DNA of 64,000 nt from Phycisphaeraceae bacterium (GCA_020851735.1 JADZCD010000024.1:1-64000); one strand, 5' to 3'; numbered from the stretch's first letter, positions 8,649 to 16,758 are shown. A program made the numbers and translations. The notes: generated from the letters alone by a model not told the origin.

Positions 8649-9230
8649 ATGTCTCGTGTGCGGGCGGGGGGTGTGAGCATCATCGAGGCGTTGCTGGCTT
8701 TGGCGATCAGCGCGGTGCTGCTGACGGCGACGATGGTGGCCACGGACGCAAGCTTTAAGTCCTACGCCAACGCGGTGGAGCAGGCCTCCACGCTGACCAC
8801 CACGCGGATGATCACCCATCGGCTGCTGACGTTGATCCGCACGGGCGTGGCCCAGGGGCCGCTGAGCAATGCCGAAGTGGCGGCCATCGACGGCGCGAGC
8901 ATCAACGGCAATGAGATCCGCAGCCCCAGCATGGATCTGCAGGATCAACAGGGCCGGTTGATTCGTCTGGAGTACCGGGCGGATTCGCATTCCTTGTGGA
9001 TGGTCATCAACCCCGGCGACGATCAACAGGAACAGGCTCTATTAGGCGGTGTGACCAGCGCCGAATTCCGCCTGCAGCGCTACAAGAACGACCAGAGGAT
9101 GCTGGTTCTGGGCCGGGCTTCGCTGGACATGACCGTCGAGGCGGACGACGACGCGATTTTGTCGCCGGAGCGCAAGAACCTGCCGTCGATCCGCGTGGTG
9201 GCGTCGACGCGCCCGCGCCGGTTGGATTGA
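8649..9230 (+). CDS. Prepilin-type protein, PilW/GspJ-like
   Basis: Minor pilin/pseudopilin candidate. Seen: leader MSRVRAGG followed by VSIIEALLALAISAVLLTATMVATDASF, with Glu at +5. Size and order (after PilX) suggest the PilW or GspJ type. The start is uncertain: the ATG at 8649 gives a normal short leader but has no clear Shine-Dalgarno site. An in-frame ATG at 8553, preceded by GGCGGAG, would add 32 residues partly encoded by the CACACAGCA palindrome. Last gene of the pilus-like cluster. Confidence 0.78.
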   Translation: MSRVRAGGVSIIEALLALAISAVLLTATMVATDASFKSYANAVEQASTLTTTRMITHRLLTLIRTGVAQGPLSNAEVAAIDGASINGNEIRSPSMDLQDQQGRLIRLEYRADSHSLWMVINPGDDQQEQALLGGVTSAEFRLQRYKNDQRMLVLGRASLDMTVEADDDAILSPERKNLPSIRVVASTRPRRLD

Positions 9231-9242
9231 TCAGGAGAGGTA

Positions 9243-9307
9243 TAGGAGTTAGGAGTTAGGAGTTAGGAGTTGGGAGTTGGGAGTTAGGAGTTGGGAGTTG
9301 GGAGTAG
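9243..9307. repeat. Heptanucleotide tandem array (AGGAGTT/GGGAGTT)
   Basis: About nine period-7 units (TTAGGAG or TTGGGAG) lie directly after the PilW-like gene. A complementary-type array (CCTAACT, CCTAAAT, CCAACTC units) lies at 9430-9473, so the two could pair around the hairpins between them. Confidence 0.9.
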
Positions 9308-9321
9308 ATTGATAATTGCCA

Positions 9322-9350
9322 GAAGCCCAGGCATGGCCATGCCTGGGCTT
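9322..9350. repeat. AAGCCC-type hairpin
   Basis: Arms AGCCCAGGCATG and CATGCCTGGGCT form an almost perfect palindrome between the two heptamer arrays. Confidence 0.75.
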
Positions 9351-9381
9351 GTCATTTCCAGACGCCCGAGGCATCGAACCG

Positions 9382-9410
9382 GCCCCGCATTCCCCTGCGG
9401 GGCTTTTTCG
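9382..9410 (+). terminator. Probable terminator of the pilus cluster
   Basis: A GCCCCGCA / TGCGGGGC stem is followed by a T5 run. The stem also belongs to the AAGCCC-type hairpin family seen elsewhere without T tracts. Confidence 0.6.
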
Positions 9411-9429
9411 CTTCGTTTGCCTTTTTCCC

Positions 9430-9473
9430 AACGCCTAACTCCTAAATCCTAACTCCCAATTCCCAACTCCTCG
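9430..9473. repeat. Heptanucleotide tandem array (CCTAACT-type)
   Basis: About six period-7 units, such as CCTAACT, CCTAAAT and CCCAATT, read as the opposite-strand counterpart of the array at 9243-9307. Confidence 0.85.
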
Positions 9474-9674
9474 TCCCCCCCCCCGGCCGTCTATGCTGTC
9501 TGGGTAATTCCCACCTTCACCCAAATACCTTGTTTATCTGGTCCTAGACTTCCCTGAATCGTAAATTTGAGGTACCGGCCGGCTTGCCAGCAGCACCAGA
9601 GTTCCGCGTGGACTCGGCTGACAAGAGCAGCGTCGGCACCTGAGTCGAGGAAGCTTCAAGGAAAGGGGTTGGCA

Positions 9675-10568
9675 ATGACTAGGAAGCATCTACTTTGCCT
9701 GGCGGCGGTATGCGGTTTCCTTGTGGCCCCGGCAATGGCCGACCAGCTGCAACTGACCGGCGTCGTGCGCGACTTTAAGCGCGGCGATCAGACCGGCGGA
9801 CACCTGGACTTCGAAACCGCGCACATGTCCGGTCGCGGCGGCTACGGCCGCGTCAGCGGCCTGGTGACCATGGGGCTCAGCGAGGACGGCAAGCCCGTCT
9901 ATAACCCCACCCGGCCCAGCCAAGACACCATCAAGTCGGCCGATACCTTCGCGATGTGGTATCAGGACGTGGTGGACGTCAACGTCAGCAAGACGTTGGC
10001 GCTGACGCTGGACAACGGCCAGGAAACTTCCGGCGGCGTCTACACGTATCTGAACAACAATTTCTTCCCTGTGGACGGTGATCTGTTAGGCAACCAAGGG
10101 CTTAACCACAACTTCCACTTCACCTTCGAACTTCACACCACCTTCACGTATGCCCCCGGCCAGAAGTTCACCTTCATCGGTGACGACGACGTGTGGGTGT
10201 ACATCAACGGCAAGAAGGTGATCGACCTGGGCGGCGTGCACTCCGTGGTCACCGGCAGCGTGGTGCTCTTTGACGGCAAGGTGTTCGTCGAAAAGACCCA
10301 CTTCGCCACGACCGATCAGGTTCAGGAGATCACCACCGCGATGGCGGCGGACCTGGCCAGCAAGTGGTCGGCGGCTGGATTGGGCACTCTGCCCGATCAT
10401 CTCAAGGCCGGCGGCAAGTACGTCAACCTGCAACTGGCCGCGGAGCAGGACTGCACGCTGGACTTCTTCTTCGCGGAACGTCACACCACGCAGTCCAACT
10501 TCCGTATCGACACCTCCATCCAATTGGTGGAAGTGCCGCCCACGACCGTCAGCCCCCTGTATGACTAA
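9675..10568 (+). CDS. Fibro-slime domain-containing secreted protein
   Basis: Probable extracellular protein with a PA14-like fibro-slime domain. Seen: signal peptide MTRKHLLCLAAVCGFLVAPAMA, then LTGVVRDFKR near the N-terminus as in fibro-slime proteins. The FTFIGDDDVWVYINGKKVIDLGG core, which resembles the calcium/carbohydrate-binding PA14 beta-barrel, and the FFAERHTTQSNFRIDTS C-terminal signature follow. Length 297 aa. The ATG at 9675 is chosen for the AAGGGG upstream and because the signal peptide starts there. A strong terminator follows. Its role may be adhesion or carbohydrate binding; this is inferred. Confidence 0.85.
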   Translation: MTRKHLLCLAAVCGFLVAPAMADQLQLTGVVRDFKRGDQTGGHLDFETAHMSGRGGYGRVSGLVTMGLSEDGKPVYNPTRPSQDTIKSADTFAMWYQDVVDVNVSKTLALTLDNGQETSGGVYTYLNNNFFPVDGDLLGNQGLNHNFHFTFELHTTFTYAPGQKFTFIGDDDVWVYINGKKVIDLGGVHSVVTGSVVLFDGKVFVEKTHFATTDQVQEITTAMAADLASKWSAAGLGTLPDHLKAGGKYVNLQLAAEQDCTLDFFFAERHTTQSNFRIDTSIQLVEVPPTTVSPLYD

Positions 10569-10630
10569 ACGTCTTACCGGCGTGCGCGACGGAACCCTGA
10601 TGGAAGTTCGGTAAATCCTGATTCGACTCG

Positions 10631-10677
10631 CGGCGTCGCGTTGCTCATCCCCTGAAGTAACGCGACGCCGTTTTTAT
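10631..10677 (+). terminator. Rho-independent terminator
   Basis: A perfect 12-bp stem (CGGCGTCGCGTT / AACGCGACGCCG) is followed by a T5 run after the fibro-slime gene. Confidence 0.9.
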
Positions 10678-10686
10678 TTCCCTGTC

Positions 10687-10793
10687 GAGCCGCGCGCGTC
10701 AGTCAGCGGGGAATCAGACCGCTCCCTGACGGTCGCGGCTGGCCATGAGCCTCCGGCCGTCTTAAGACCAGCCCCACGTTTCCACGTGGGGCT
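10687..10793. repeat. GAGCCGCG repeat and GCCCCACGT hairpin between convergent genes
   Basis: GAGCCGCGCGCGTCAGTCAG at 10687 is a variant of the GAGCCGCGCACGTCAGTAAG family found at 32381, 45154 and 49091. Here it pairs with TGACGGTCGCGGCT downstream. A second hairpin (AGCCCCACGT / ACGTGGGGCT) at 10770-10793 sits just before the stop of the convergent ketosynthase gene and could act as a minus-strand transcription stop. Confidence 0.65.
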
Positions 10794-10801
10794 ATGTTTT
10801 C

Positions 10802-12094
10802 CTACGGCTGCCAGGCGCGGATCACCAGGGTGTTGTTCTGCCCGCCGAACCCGAAGCTGTTGGACAGGCAGGTTTCCACCTTGGCCTTGCGGGCGGTGTT
10901 GGGCACGTAATCCAGATCACATTCCGGATCGGGCTGGTGGAGGTTGATCGTCGGCGGCAGGACCTGGTCGCGGATGGCCAGAACGCAGGTGATGGCCTCC
11001 ACGGCCCCGGCGGCGGCGATCAGGTGGCCGGTCATGCTCTTGATGGAGCTGACGGGCACGCGCGGGGCGGCGTCGCCAAAGACCACCTTGATGGCACGGG
11101 TTTCGATGGCGTCGTTCTCATGGGTGCCGGTGCCGTGGGCGGAGATGTAATCGACCTGTGGGGGATTGATGGCGGCGTCCTTGAGGGCCAGGGTCATGGC
11201 GGCCACGGGTCCGCGGCCCTCGGCGTGCATGTCGGTGATGCGGAAGGCGTCGGCCGACGACCCGTACCCGGTGATTTCGGCCAGGATTTTGGCGCCGCGC
11301 TTCTGGGCGTGGTCGAGGGTTTCCAGGACCAGCATGCCGGCGCCTTCGCCTAGGACAAACCCGTCGCGGTCGACCGAGAACGGCCGGGAGGCGGTGGTCG
11401 GCGCGTCATTGCGGCGGGAAAGGGCGGTCAAGCGATTAAAGCCCGTCACGCCGAAGGGGTGGATCATCGAGTGGGCCCCGCCGCTGATCATCACTTCCGC
11501 GTCGCCGCGGCGGAGGATCTGGGTGGCTTCGCCGATGGCCTGGGTGGAGGCGGCGCAGGCGGTCAGGCAGTTGTAGGCCGGCCCCTGGGCGCCGAATTCC
11601 ATGGCCAGGTGCGAAAGGGGCATGTTCGGCTCTTGCTCGAGCTCGCGGGTGGCCGTGAGCCGGTGCATCGCCTCGCCGGCCCAGCGCGGCGCGTCGATCT
11701 GTTTCTTTTGGGCGTCCCAACTGAGCACGTTGGCGGTCACGTAATTGTCAAAGTCGATCGAGCCTTCGCCGGAGCCTAAGTAGATGCCCAGGCGATCGGG
11801 GGCCACGCTTTCGCCTTGGCCCAGGCCCGCGCCTTGCCAGGCCATGGCGGCGGCGCCTAAGGCAAAGGAGGTGTTCAAGCTCACGCCATCATGCAGCTGC
11901 GGCTGTTTGACGTATTGGCGATAGTCGTAGTCGCGAACCTCTCCGGAAAAGCGCGTGGGGAACGTCGTCGCGTCAAAGTGCGTCGTCGGGCCGATGCCGG
12001 ACTTGCCGGCCAGCATCGCGCTCCAGACGCCTTCGATCTGATGCCCCAGGGGCGTCACCCAGCCAATGCCTGTAATCACCACGCGATTGGACAT
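10802..12094 (-). CDS. fabF: Beta-ketoacyl-ACP synthase II
   Basis: Condensing enzyme that extends acyl-ACP with malonyl-ACP, cytoplasmic. Seen: the full catalytic triad, Cys180 in LTACAASTQAIGEA, His320 in SAHGTGTHEND and His357 in SMTGH, with the NSFGFGGQN C-terminal signature. Length 430 aa is normal. It lies 18 bp downstream of a second ketosynthase homologue that lacks the triad, so the two are probably translated from one mRNA and may form a KS/chain-length-factor type dimer. No acyl carrier protein gene is in the immediate vicinity. Confidence 0.92.
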   Translation of the reverse strand: MSNRVVITGIGWVTPLGHQIEGVWSAMLAGKSGIGPTTHFDATTFPTRFSGEVRDYDYRQYVKQPQLHDGVSLNTSFALGAAAMAWQGAGLGQGESVAPDRLGIYLGSGEGSIDFDNYVTANVLSWDAQKKQIDAPRWAGEAMHRLTATRELEQEPNMPLSHLAMEFGAQGPAYNCLTACAASTQAIGEATQILRRGDAEVMISGGAHSMIHPFGVTGFNRLTALSRRNDAPTTASRPFSVDRDGFVLGEGAGMLVLETLDHAQKRGAKILAEITGYGSSADAFRITDMHAEGRGPVAAMTLALKDAAINPPQVDYISAHGTGTHENDAIETRAIKVVFGDAAPRVPVSSIKSMTGHLIAAAGAVEAITCVLAIRDQVLPPTINLHQPDPECDLDYVPNTARKAKVETCLSNSFGFGGQNNTLVIRAWQP

Positions 12095-12112
12095 TCCGCT
12101 TCGCCTCTCTGT

Positions 12113-13531
12113 TTAGCCTTCCACGCGACGCAAGACCAAGGCGGCGTTCTGCCCGCCCAGGCCGGTGGTGAAAACCAACGCGTGCCGCAACGCGGCCGGC
12201 TTGGCCTGACGCCAGCCGCTGCCGATGCCCTCTAAGGGTTGCGCGCGATTGAGGACGGCCGGCAACACCTGTTCCTTTAAGGCCAGGGCGGCCACGCACA
12301 CGTCCAAAGCCGCCCCGCCGGCCCCGCAATTGCCCCAGCAGGTCTTGGGCGTCACGATAGCCACCTGGCTTAGCCGGGGACCGAAGATCGCGCGCAAGGC
12401 TGCGGCTTCGGCACGATCGTATTCGGGGATGGCTGAGCCGTAGGGTACGATCAAGTCAATGTCGGCGGCGCTCACGCCCGCTTCGCGCATCGCTTTTTGG
12501 ATCGCCAGGGCCAAGCCCTTGCCTTGCGGATCGGGATTGCGGTTCCGCGAGGCGAAATCCACCGACTGCGACGCGCCGAAGCCCACCACCTCGGCGTAGC
12601 CGGGCCCGTGACCGCGGGCGGCAAGCGTTTCCTGGGATTCGAGAATGACAATCGCTCCGCCCTCGCCCAAAACCGTCCCGCTGGCGGACTGGCAGAAGGG
12701 GCGAACCGACTGTCCGGGCTGGGCGTTGTCCTTGGCATTCAGGCGGCCCGCGAGAACCTGACGGATAAAGGCCATCGGGTTGAGCCGGCTTTCCGCCCCG
12801 CCGCAGAAGCAGACGTCGGCCGAGCCGCGCTGAATCACCCGCAGCGATTCCCCGATCGACAACGCCGCTGAACTGTCGCCGCAGGTAATGGTGTTCGACG
12901 GGCCTTGGGCGTCGTGAATGATCGTCACGTGGCAGGCGAGCATGTTCGGCAGGTACTTAAGCAGCCACAGCGGGGTCAACTGCTCCATCCCCGTCTGCCC
13001 CCATTTGTGAATATCAAACACCCCCCCGGAAGCGCCCCCGCCCCCGGAAGTGGACTCCACGGGTGCCACACAGCATGGCGCAGCCTGCTGTGTGCCTCCC
13101 CCCGAAGCAGCCCCGGCCTCGCATTTGGCGGTGGCCAGCGCGTCGGTCAGTTCATTGATGTCCGCGGCGATCAGGCCCGCGCCGATCTGGGCGCCCATGC
13201 GCGGGCTGGGGTAGGAATTCGCCTGCCCCTCTTGGGCGGTTCCGCTGGTGACCAGGCCCGCGTCCCGGGCGGCTAAGTCCGCGGCCGCCACGGCCAGTTC
13301 GATATCGCGGGCCATGACCTTGGTGGCTTTGCGGTAGCTCTTGGGCACAAAGTCGCGCACGGAAAAATCGCGTACTTCCGCGGCGATCTGACAGGGCATG
13401 CCGGCAGGATCGAACGCCACGATCCGCTCAATGGCGCAACGACCTTCCCGCACGGCCGTCCAGTTTTCCTGCCTACCCCGGCCCAGGCCAGTTAAGGGTC
13501 CTAAGCCGGTAATCATCACGCGTCGGGGCAT
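12113..13531 (-). CDS. Degenerate beta-ketoacyl synthase, chain-length-factor-like, with repeat-derived insert
   Basis: Ketosynthase fold without a normal active site. Seen: aligned without gaps to the neighbouring FabF, the nucleophile Cys is replaced by Asp219 (TITCGDSS), the first His by Tyr364 (PYGSAIPEYD) and the second by Asn401 (GNCGAGG). The TTGLGGQNAAL C-terminal signature remains. This is the pattern of a non-catalytic partner such as KS-beta/CLF. Residues about 138-171 (GASGGG... and TQQAAPCCVAP) are encoded by CCCCCGGAAG and CACACAGCA repeats and are absent from FabF. It precedes fabF by 18 bp. The partner role is inferred. Confidence 0.82.
   Translation of the reverse strand: MPRRVMITGLGPLTGLGRGRQENWTAVREGRCAIERIVAFDPAGMPCQIAAEVRDFSVRDFVPKSYRKATKVMARDIELAVAAADLAARDAGLVTSGTAQEGQANSYPSPRMGAQIGAGLIAADINELTDALATAKCEAGAASGGGTQQAAPCCVAPVESTSGGGGASGGVFDIHKWGQTGMEQLTPLWLLKYLPNMLACHVTIIHDAQGPSNTITCGDSSAALSIGESLRVIQRGSADVCFCGGAESRLNPMAFIRQVLAGRLNAKDNAQPGQSVRPFCQSASGTVLGEGGAIVILESQETLAARGHGPGYAEVVGFGASQSVDFASRNRNPDPQGKGLALAIQKAMREAGVSAADIDLIVPYGSAIPEYDRAEAAALRAIFGPRLSQVAIVTPKTCWGNCGAGGAALDVCVAALALKEQVLPAVLNRAQPLEGIGSGWRQAKPAALRHALVFTTGLGGQNAALVLRRVEG
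13021..13110. repeat. Repeat mosaic inside the degenerate ketosynthase gene
   Basis: Two CCCCCGGAAG units, a GGGTGCCACACAGCA...TGCTGTGTGCC palindrome (13061-13096) and a decayed GGAAG-like unit lie in tandem within the reading frame, adding about 30 residues without a stop. Confidence 0.88.
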
Positions 13532-13694
13532 GTAACTCGGTTCCTAAAGGGCTGCTTCCTGTCACCGGCCAGCTCCGGCGCTGGCGGGCATCCGGTCGGC
13601 CCGGAGGCGCCCGCAAGTTTACAGGGGTTCGTCACATCGAAAATCGGCCTTCGGCAAGCGGAACGCCCCCCTCCCTCGGCCTCCCCATCTGTGC

Positions 13695-14633
13695 TCACCC
13701 TTCCAACTGCCGCAGCGACAGGCCCATGGTCCCCAGCTTGGCTTTGATCTCCAGCAGGCTGGTGGTGCCGAAGTTCTTAACGCCCATCAGTTCCGCTTCG
13801 GTCTTGGTGCACAAATCGCCGATCGACTGCACGCCCAACAGAGCCAGAGCCTTGCGGGCACGCACCGAGAGGTTCAATTCCGCCACCGAGCTTTCCAGCG
13901 ATTCACCGCCGGTGCCGGCATCGGTCTTAAGCTGATCGTACACCGCCTGGCGGGCGGCGGTCTGCTGGGCCGCCACGAACTGGCCCAGACGCAGCCCGCG
14001 CTGGGCGAGCATGGCCTTGATTTCCTGCAGGCTGCCTTCGCCGAAGTTGCGGTAGCTGCAAAGCTCAGCCTCGGAAACCTTCAAGAGGTCGCCTAAGGTG
14101 CGAATGTTCATCTTGCGCAGGGCGTTGCGGGTCCGCACGGACAAGTCAAAGTCCGTCACCGGGGTGTCGATGACCGCCTTGTTCTTTTCGAGGTTCTCTT
14201 CCTGGTCCTCGTCGATCACCATGCCGCGCGAGGCCATGATGTCCTTGATGTACAGGCGGGCCCGCGGATGATTGGGATCAGTCGCCAGCACCTGCCGCAC
14301 CGCCCGCTCGGCCTGGGCATACATGCCGCGGTCTTCGTAAAGCACCGCCAGGTTCAGCAGCGAGTTGAGCGGAGCCTGCTTGTCCAGCACGCACTGCTCA
14401 TAAAGGTGGATGGCTTCGTCCTCTTCGCCGACCAAGTCCAGGTTGTAGGCCAACCGGAAGCAGACGTCCGTGTTGTCCGGGTCGGCGGCGAAGGCGGCTT
14501 CGTAGGCTTCGATGGCCTTCTGGCGATCGCCGGCGTCCTCTGCCTTGCGCCCGATCTCCAGGTATTTCTGAGAGGTCTGGATGTCGCGAACTTCGTGACT
14601 GTCCAACAGTACATTGGCCTTGCTGTCCGGCAT
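13695..14633 (-). CDS. TPR protein with two RNA polymerase alpha-CTD modules
   Basis: Seen: TPR-like helices (about residues 22-140) and an acidic linker. Two helix-hairpin-helix modules like the C-terminal domain of RNA polymerase alpha follow: DLSVRTRNALRKMNIRTLGD...YRNFGEGSLQEI and LNLSVRARKALALLGVQSIGD...VKNFGTTSLLEI. Alpha-CTD binds UP-element DNA and regulators, so this protein could bind DNA or transcription factors while the TPRs bind another protein. Similar fusions are annotated in planctomycetes, to my knowledge. The start is ATG 14633; a TTG at 14639 lies 5 bp after AGGAG and is equally possible. It is not the core alpha subunit, since the N-terminal domain is absent. Confidence 0.82.
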   Translation of the reverse strand: MPDSKANVLLDSHEVRDIQTSQKYLEIGRKAEDAGDRQKAIEAYEAAFAADPDNTDVCFRLAYNLDLVGEEDEAIHLYEQCVLDKQAPLNSLLNLAVLYEDRGMYAQAERAVRQVLATDPNHPRARLYIKDIMASRGMVIDEDQEENLEKNKAVIDTPVTDFDLSVRTRNALRKMNIRTLGDLLKVSEAELCSYRNFGEGSLQEIKAMLAQRGLRLGQFVAAQQTAARQAVYDQLKTDAGTGGESLESSVAELNLSVRARKALALLGVQSIGDLCTKTEAELMGVKNFGTTSLLEIKAKLGTMGLSLRQLEG

Positions 14634-14898
14634 GGTCAAACAAGCTCCTGCCTACTGGGGCTGGTGAAAACGATTTTCCGGTCGATCTGACCGTAGTCCT
14701 ATGATTATGGCTGCCGTGCTCATGCCCTGCAACCCCCCGGACTCCCCCCCACCCCCGGAAGCGTCCCGCCCCCGGACCCCAACCCAGCCCCGCTAACAGC
14801 CCTGTACCCGGTACGTCCTGTTTTGCTTTATCATCATCTTGCTTCGCCTGCGGTATCGCGGTTGGAGGTCAATTTCATCTAAATCAACTCTGACACCC

Positions 14899-15951
14899 AT
14901 GAAAACACGACAAGTCTTCATCACCGCCCCACGCCAAGCCAGCCTGCTCGAACAGGACTTGCCCACCCCCAATCCCCGCCAGGCCCTGCTCCAGACCAGG
15001 GCCAGCTTCATCTCCGCGGGCACGGAACTGAGCATCTACGCCGCCTTAGACCCCCGCATTCACGACCCTAATAGCGGGTGGAACTATCCCTTTAAGCCTG
15101 GGTATGCCAACATCGCCACGGTGGTGTCCGTCGGGGCGGAGGTCACCAAGGTTGCCCCCGGAATCGCCGCGGGGCAGCGCGTCTTCACCTTTACGCCGCA
15201 CACTTCCCACGCTCTTTTTGATCTCTGGGATTGGGACGTCATCGAACCCGTGCCCGCGGAACTAAGCGACGCCACCGCGGCGGCCTGCCGGATGGGGTTA
15301 GTGGCCATCACGGGATTGCAGGTGGCGGACTTGGCTCTAAACGACTGGGTGGCGGTCTTCGGATTAGGCGCGGTGGGCAACCTGGCCGCTCAACTGTTTC
15401 AACTGGCTGGAGCGCGGGTGATTGCCATCGATCCCGTGGCATCGCGCTGCGAATTGGCCCGCCGCTGCGGGGTGGAGCGGGTGATTCAGGGGGCTGGCGC
15501 CCCAGCCCTGGAAAGCGTGCGCACGATGATCCGCCAGGCCGGCGATCCGGACAAGCAAGCTCCGCGCCTCTGCGTGGACGCCGTCGGTCACTCAGCCATT
15601 CTGCGCGACGCCGTCGACCTGGTGGCCACGCACGGACAAGTCATCGCCTTAGGCTCACCCCGCCAACCCTACGAAACCGACATGGCCCCCATCTCCCGCC
15701 AGATCTTCGGACGGTGGATCACCATCACCGGGGCCCTGGAGTGGCGCCTCCCGCACCTGACCCACTTAGACCCCCACGCCCGCCACTCGATGCAAAGCAA
15801 TCTGCGCGACGTGTTCGACCTGGTCCGCCGCGGCAAGTTGCGCGTCGATCCCCTGATCTCCCACCACTTCCGCCCCGAGCAGATCCAAGACGCCTACGAA
15901 GGCCTGCTAAACGACAAAGACCACTTCCACGGCGTCGTGCTGGATTGGTAG
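14899..15951 (+). CDS. MDR-family (alcohol dehydrogenase-like) oxidoreductase, non-zinc type
   Basis: NAD(P)-dependent medium-chain dehydrogenase/reductase. Seen: GroES-like N-terminal half, SAGTELSIY in place of the usual catalytic-zinc GxCGSDxH motif, and a Rossmann motif VFGLGAVGNLAAQL followed by VIAIDP. The pattern resembles MDR members acting in hydroxyl oxidation of cofactors or sugars, such as the BchC-like branch, but the substrate cannot be told. Start ATG 14899, 350 aa. It is divergent from the TPR/alpha-CTD gene; the spacer carries CCCCCGGAAG copies near 14752. Confidence 0.8.
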   Translation: MKTRQVFITAPRQASLLEQDLPTPNPRQALLQTRASFISAGTELSIYAALDPRIHDPNSGWNYPFKPGYANIATVVSVGAEVTKVAPGIAAGQRVFTFTPHTSHALFDLWDWDVIEPVPAELSDATAAACRMGLVAITGLQVADLALNDWVAVFGLGAVGNLAAQLFQLAGARVIAIDPVASRCELARRCGVERVIQGAGAPALESVRTMIRQAGDPDKQAPRLCVDAVGHSAILRDAVDLVATHGQVIALGSPRQPYETDMAPISRQIFGRWITITGALEWRLPHLTHLDPHARHSMQSNLRDVFDLVRRGKLRVDPLISHHFRPEQIQDAYEGLLNDKDHFHGVVLDW

Positions 15952-15975
15952 ACGCACGCAGCGGTTGTTGCACAC

Positions 15976-16055
15976 GCGGGTCTTCCGGGGGTCGAACCGC
16001 CGTTAAACTTTCATGACGCCCTTGGTTGTTTAGCGGGCGATCGAAGATCGCCGCG
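15976..16055. repeat. Left REP pair next to the RAYT gene
   Basis: An inverted copy (15976-16008, ending CCGCCGTTAAAC) and a direct copy (16028-16055, GTTTAGCGGGCGATCG followed by AAGATCGCCGCG) face outward from each other. The inverted copy carries an extra CCGGGGG after CTT at its loop, the reverse complement of the extra 7 bp in the right-hand direct copy. Confidence 0.8.
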
Positions 16056-16067
16056 TTCCCCCCACAT

Positions 16068-16640
16068 TCACCCCAGATATGGTGTGACAAACACCCATTT
16101 CTGAGCCTTGAATCCCGCTCGAATCGGATTCTGCTCGACGTATTCCACCGCTTGCTGCACCGCTACCGCGCTATTTAGATAAACCTTCCACAGCCCCCGT
16201 GCCCACGGCGAGGGGACCACCGACGAACTCCACAAACCCTCTTCGACCAGTGCTCGGGTCGCCGCTTGCTTCAGACGACGGACGATCTGTTCAACCGCAT
16301 AACTGTGTCGACCAATCACCAGGTGGAGATGGTCCGGCAAAACCGCGCAGGCGTGGATTTTGTAGCCCGAGGAGGAGGCGATTCGGCTGAAAGCCTGGCC
16401 CACCGTTCTGGCCTGCGGACCCGTGAACCGGACAGGCTTGTGCAGCAGAGCCTCCTTGGCCACGAACCTTTTCCGCACGTCGTGCTGCTGCGCGGCGACT
16501 GAGTGGCGGGTATGGACCTTCGTGGCTGGCCCCCACCGCCGCAATTCCCAACTCCGCACAAAATCCGACCACGAACCACGGGGATCGTTAGGCAGCCAGA
16601 ATCCGTAAGTGCTCAGGATGACGTGATACGCAAAAACCAC
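16068..16640 (-). CDS. REP-associated tyrosine transposase (RAYT, Y1_Tnp)
   Basis: Single-domain HUH endonuclease related to IS200/IS605 TnpA; family members process REP palindromes on single-stranded DNA. Seen: N-terminal MVFAYHVILSTYGFWLPNDPRG, metal-binding HUH motif LPDHLHLVIG, and the likely catalytic Tyr in RHSYAVEQIVRRLKQAATRAL, with WARGLWKVYLNS and YVEQNPIRAG near the C-terminus. Length 190 aa is normal and the gene appears intact. It is flanked on each side by an inverted/direct pair of GTTTAGCGG palindromes, exactly the context of RAYT genes, so these are probably its substrates. Confidence 0.88.
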   Translation of the reverse strand: MVFAYHVILSTYGFWLPNDPRGSWSDFVRSWELRRWGPATKVHTRHSVAAQQHDVRKRFVAKEALLHKPVRFTGPQARTVGQAFSRIASSSGYKIHACAVLPDHLHLVIGRHSYAVEQIVRRLKQAATRALVEEGLWSSSVVPSPWARGLWKVYLNSAVAVQQAVEYVEQNPIRAGFKAQKWVFVTPYLG

Positions 16641-16678
16641 GGAATGATGTTACCTAATCGGGTTTTCGAGCACTGACA

Positions 16679-16758
16679 CGCGGATCTTCGATCCGCCGCT
16701 AAACTTTAGTTGGGCATTTAACCGTTTAGCGGGCGATCGCCCCCGGAAGATCGCCGCG
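16679..16758. repeat. Right REP pair next to the RAYT gene
   Basis: The inverted copy (16679-16704) has the CGCGGATC TTC GATCCGCCG hairpin and ends TAAAC. The direct copy (16724-16758) reads GTTTAGCGGGCGATCG, then an extra CCCCCGG, then AAGATCGCCGCG. Together with the left pair they bracket the transposase symmetrically. Confidence 0.85.
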
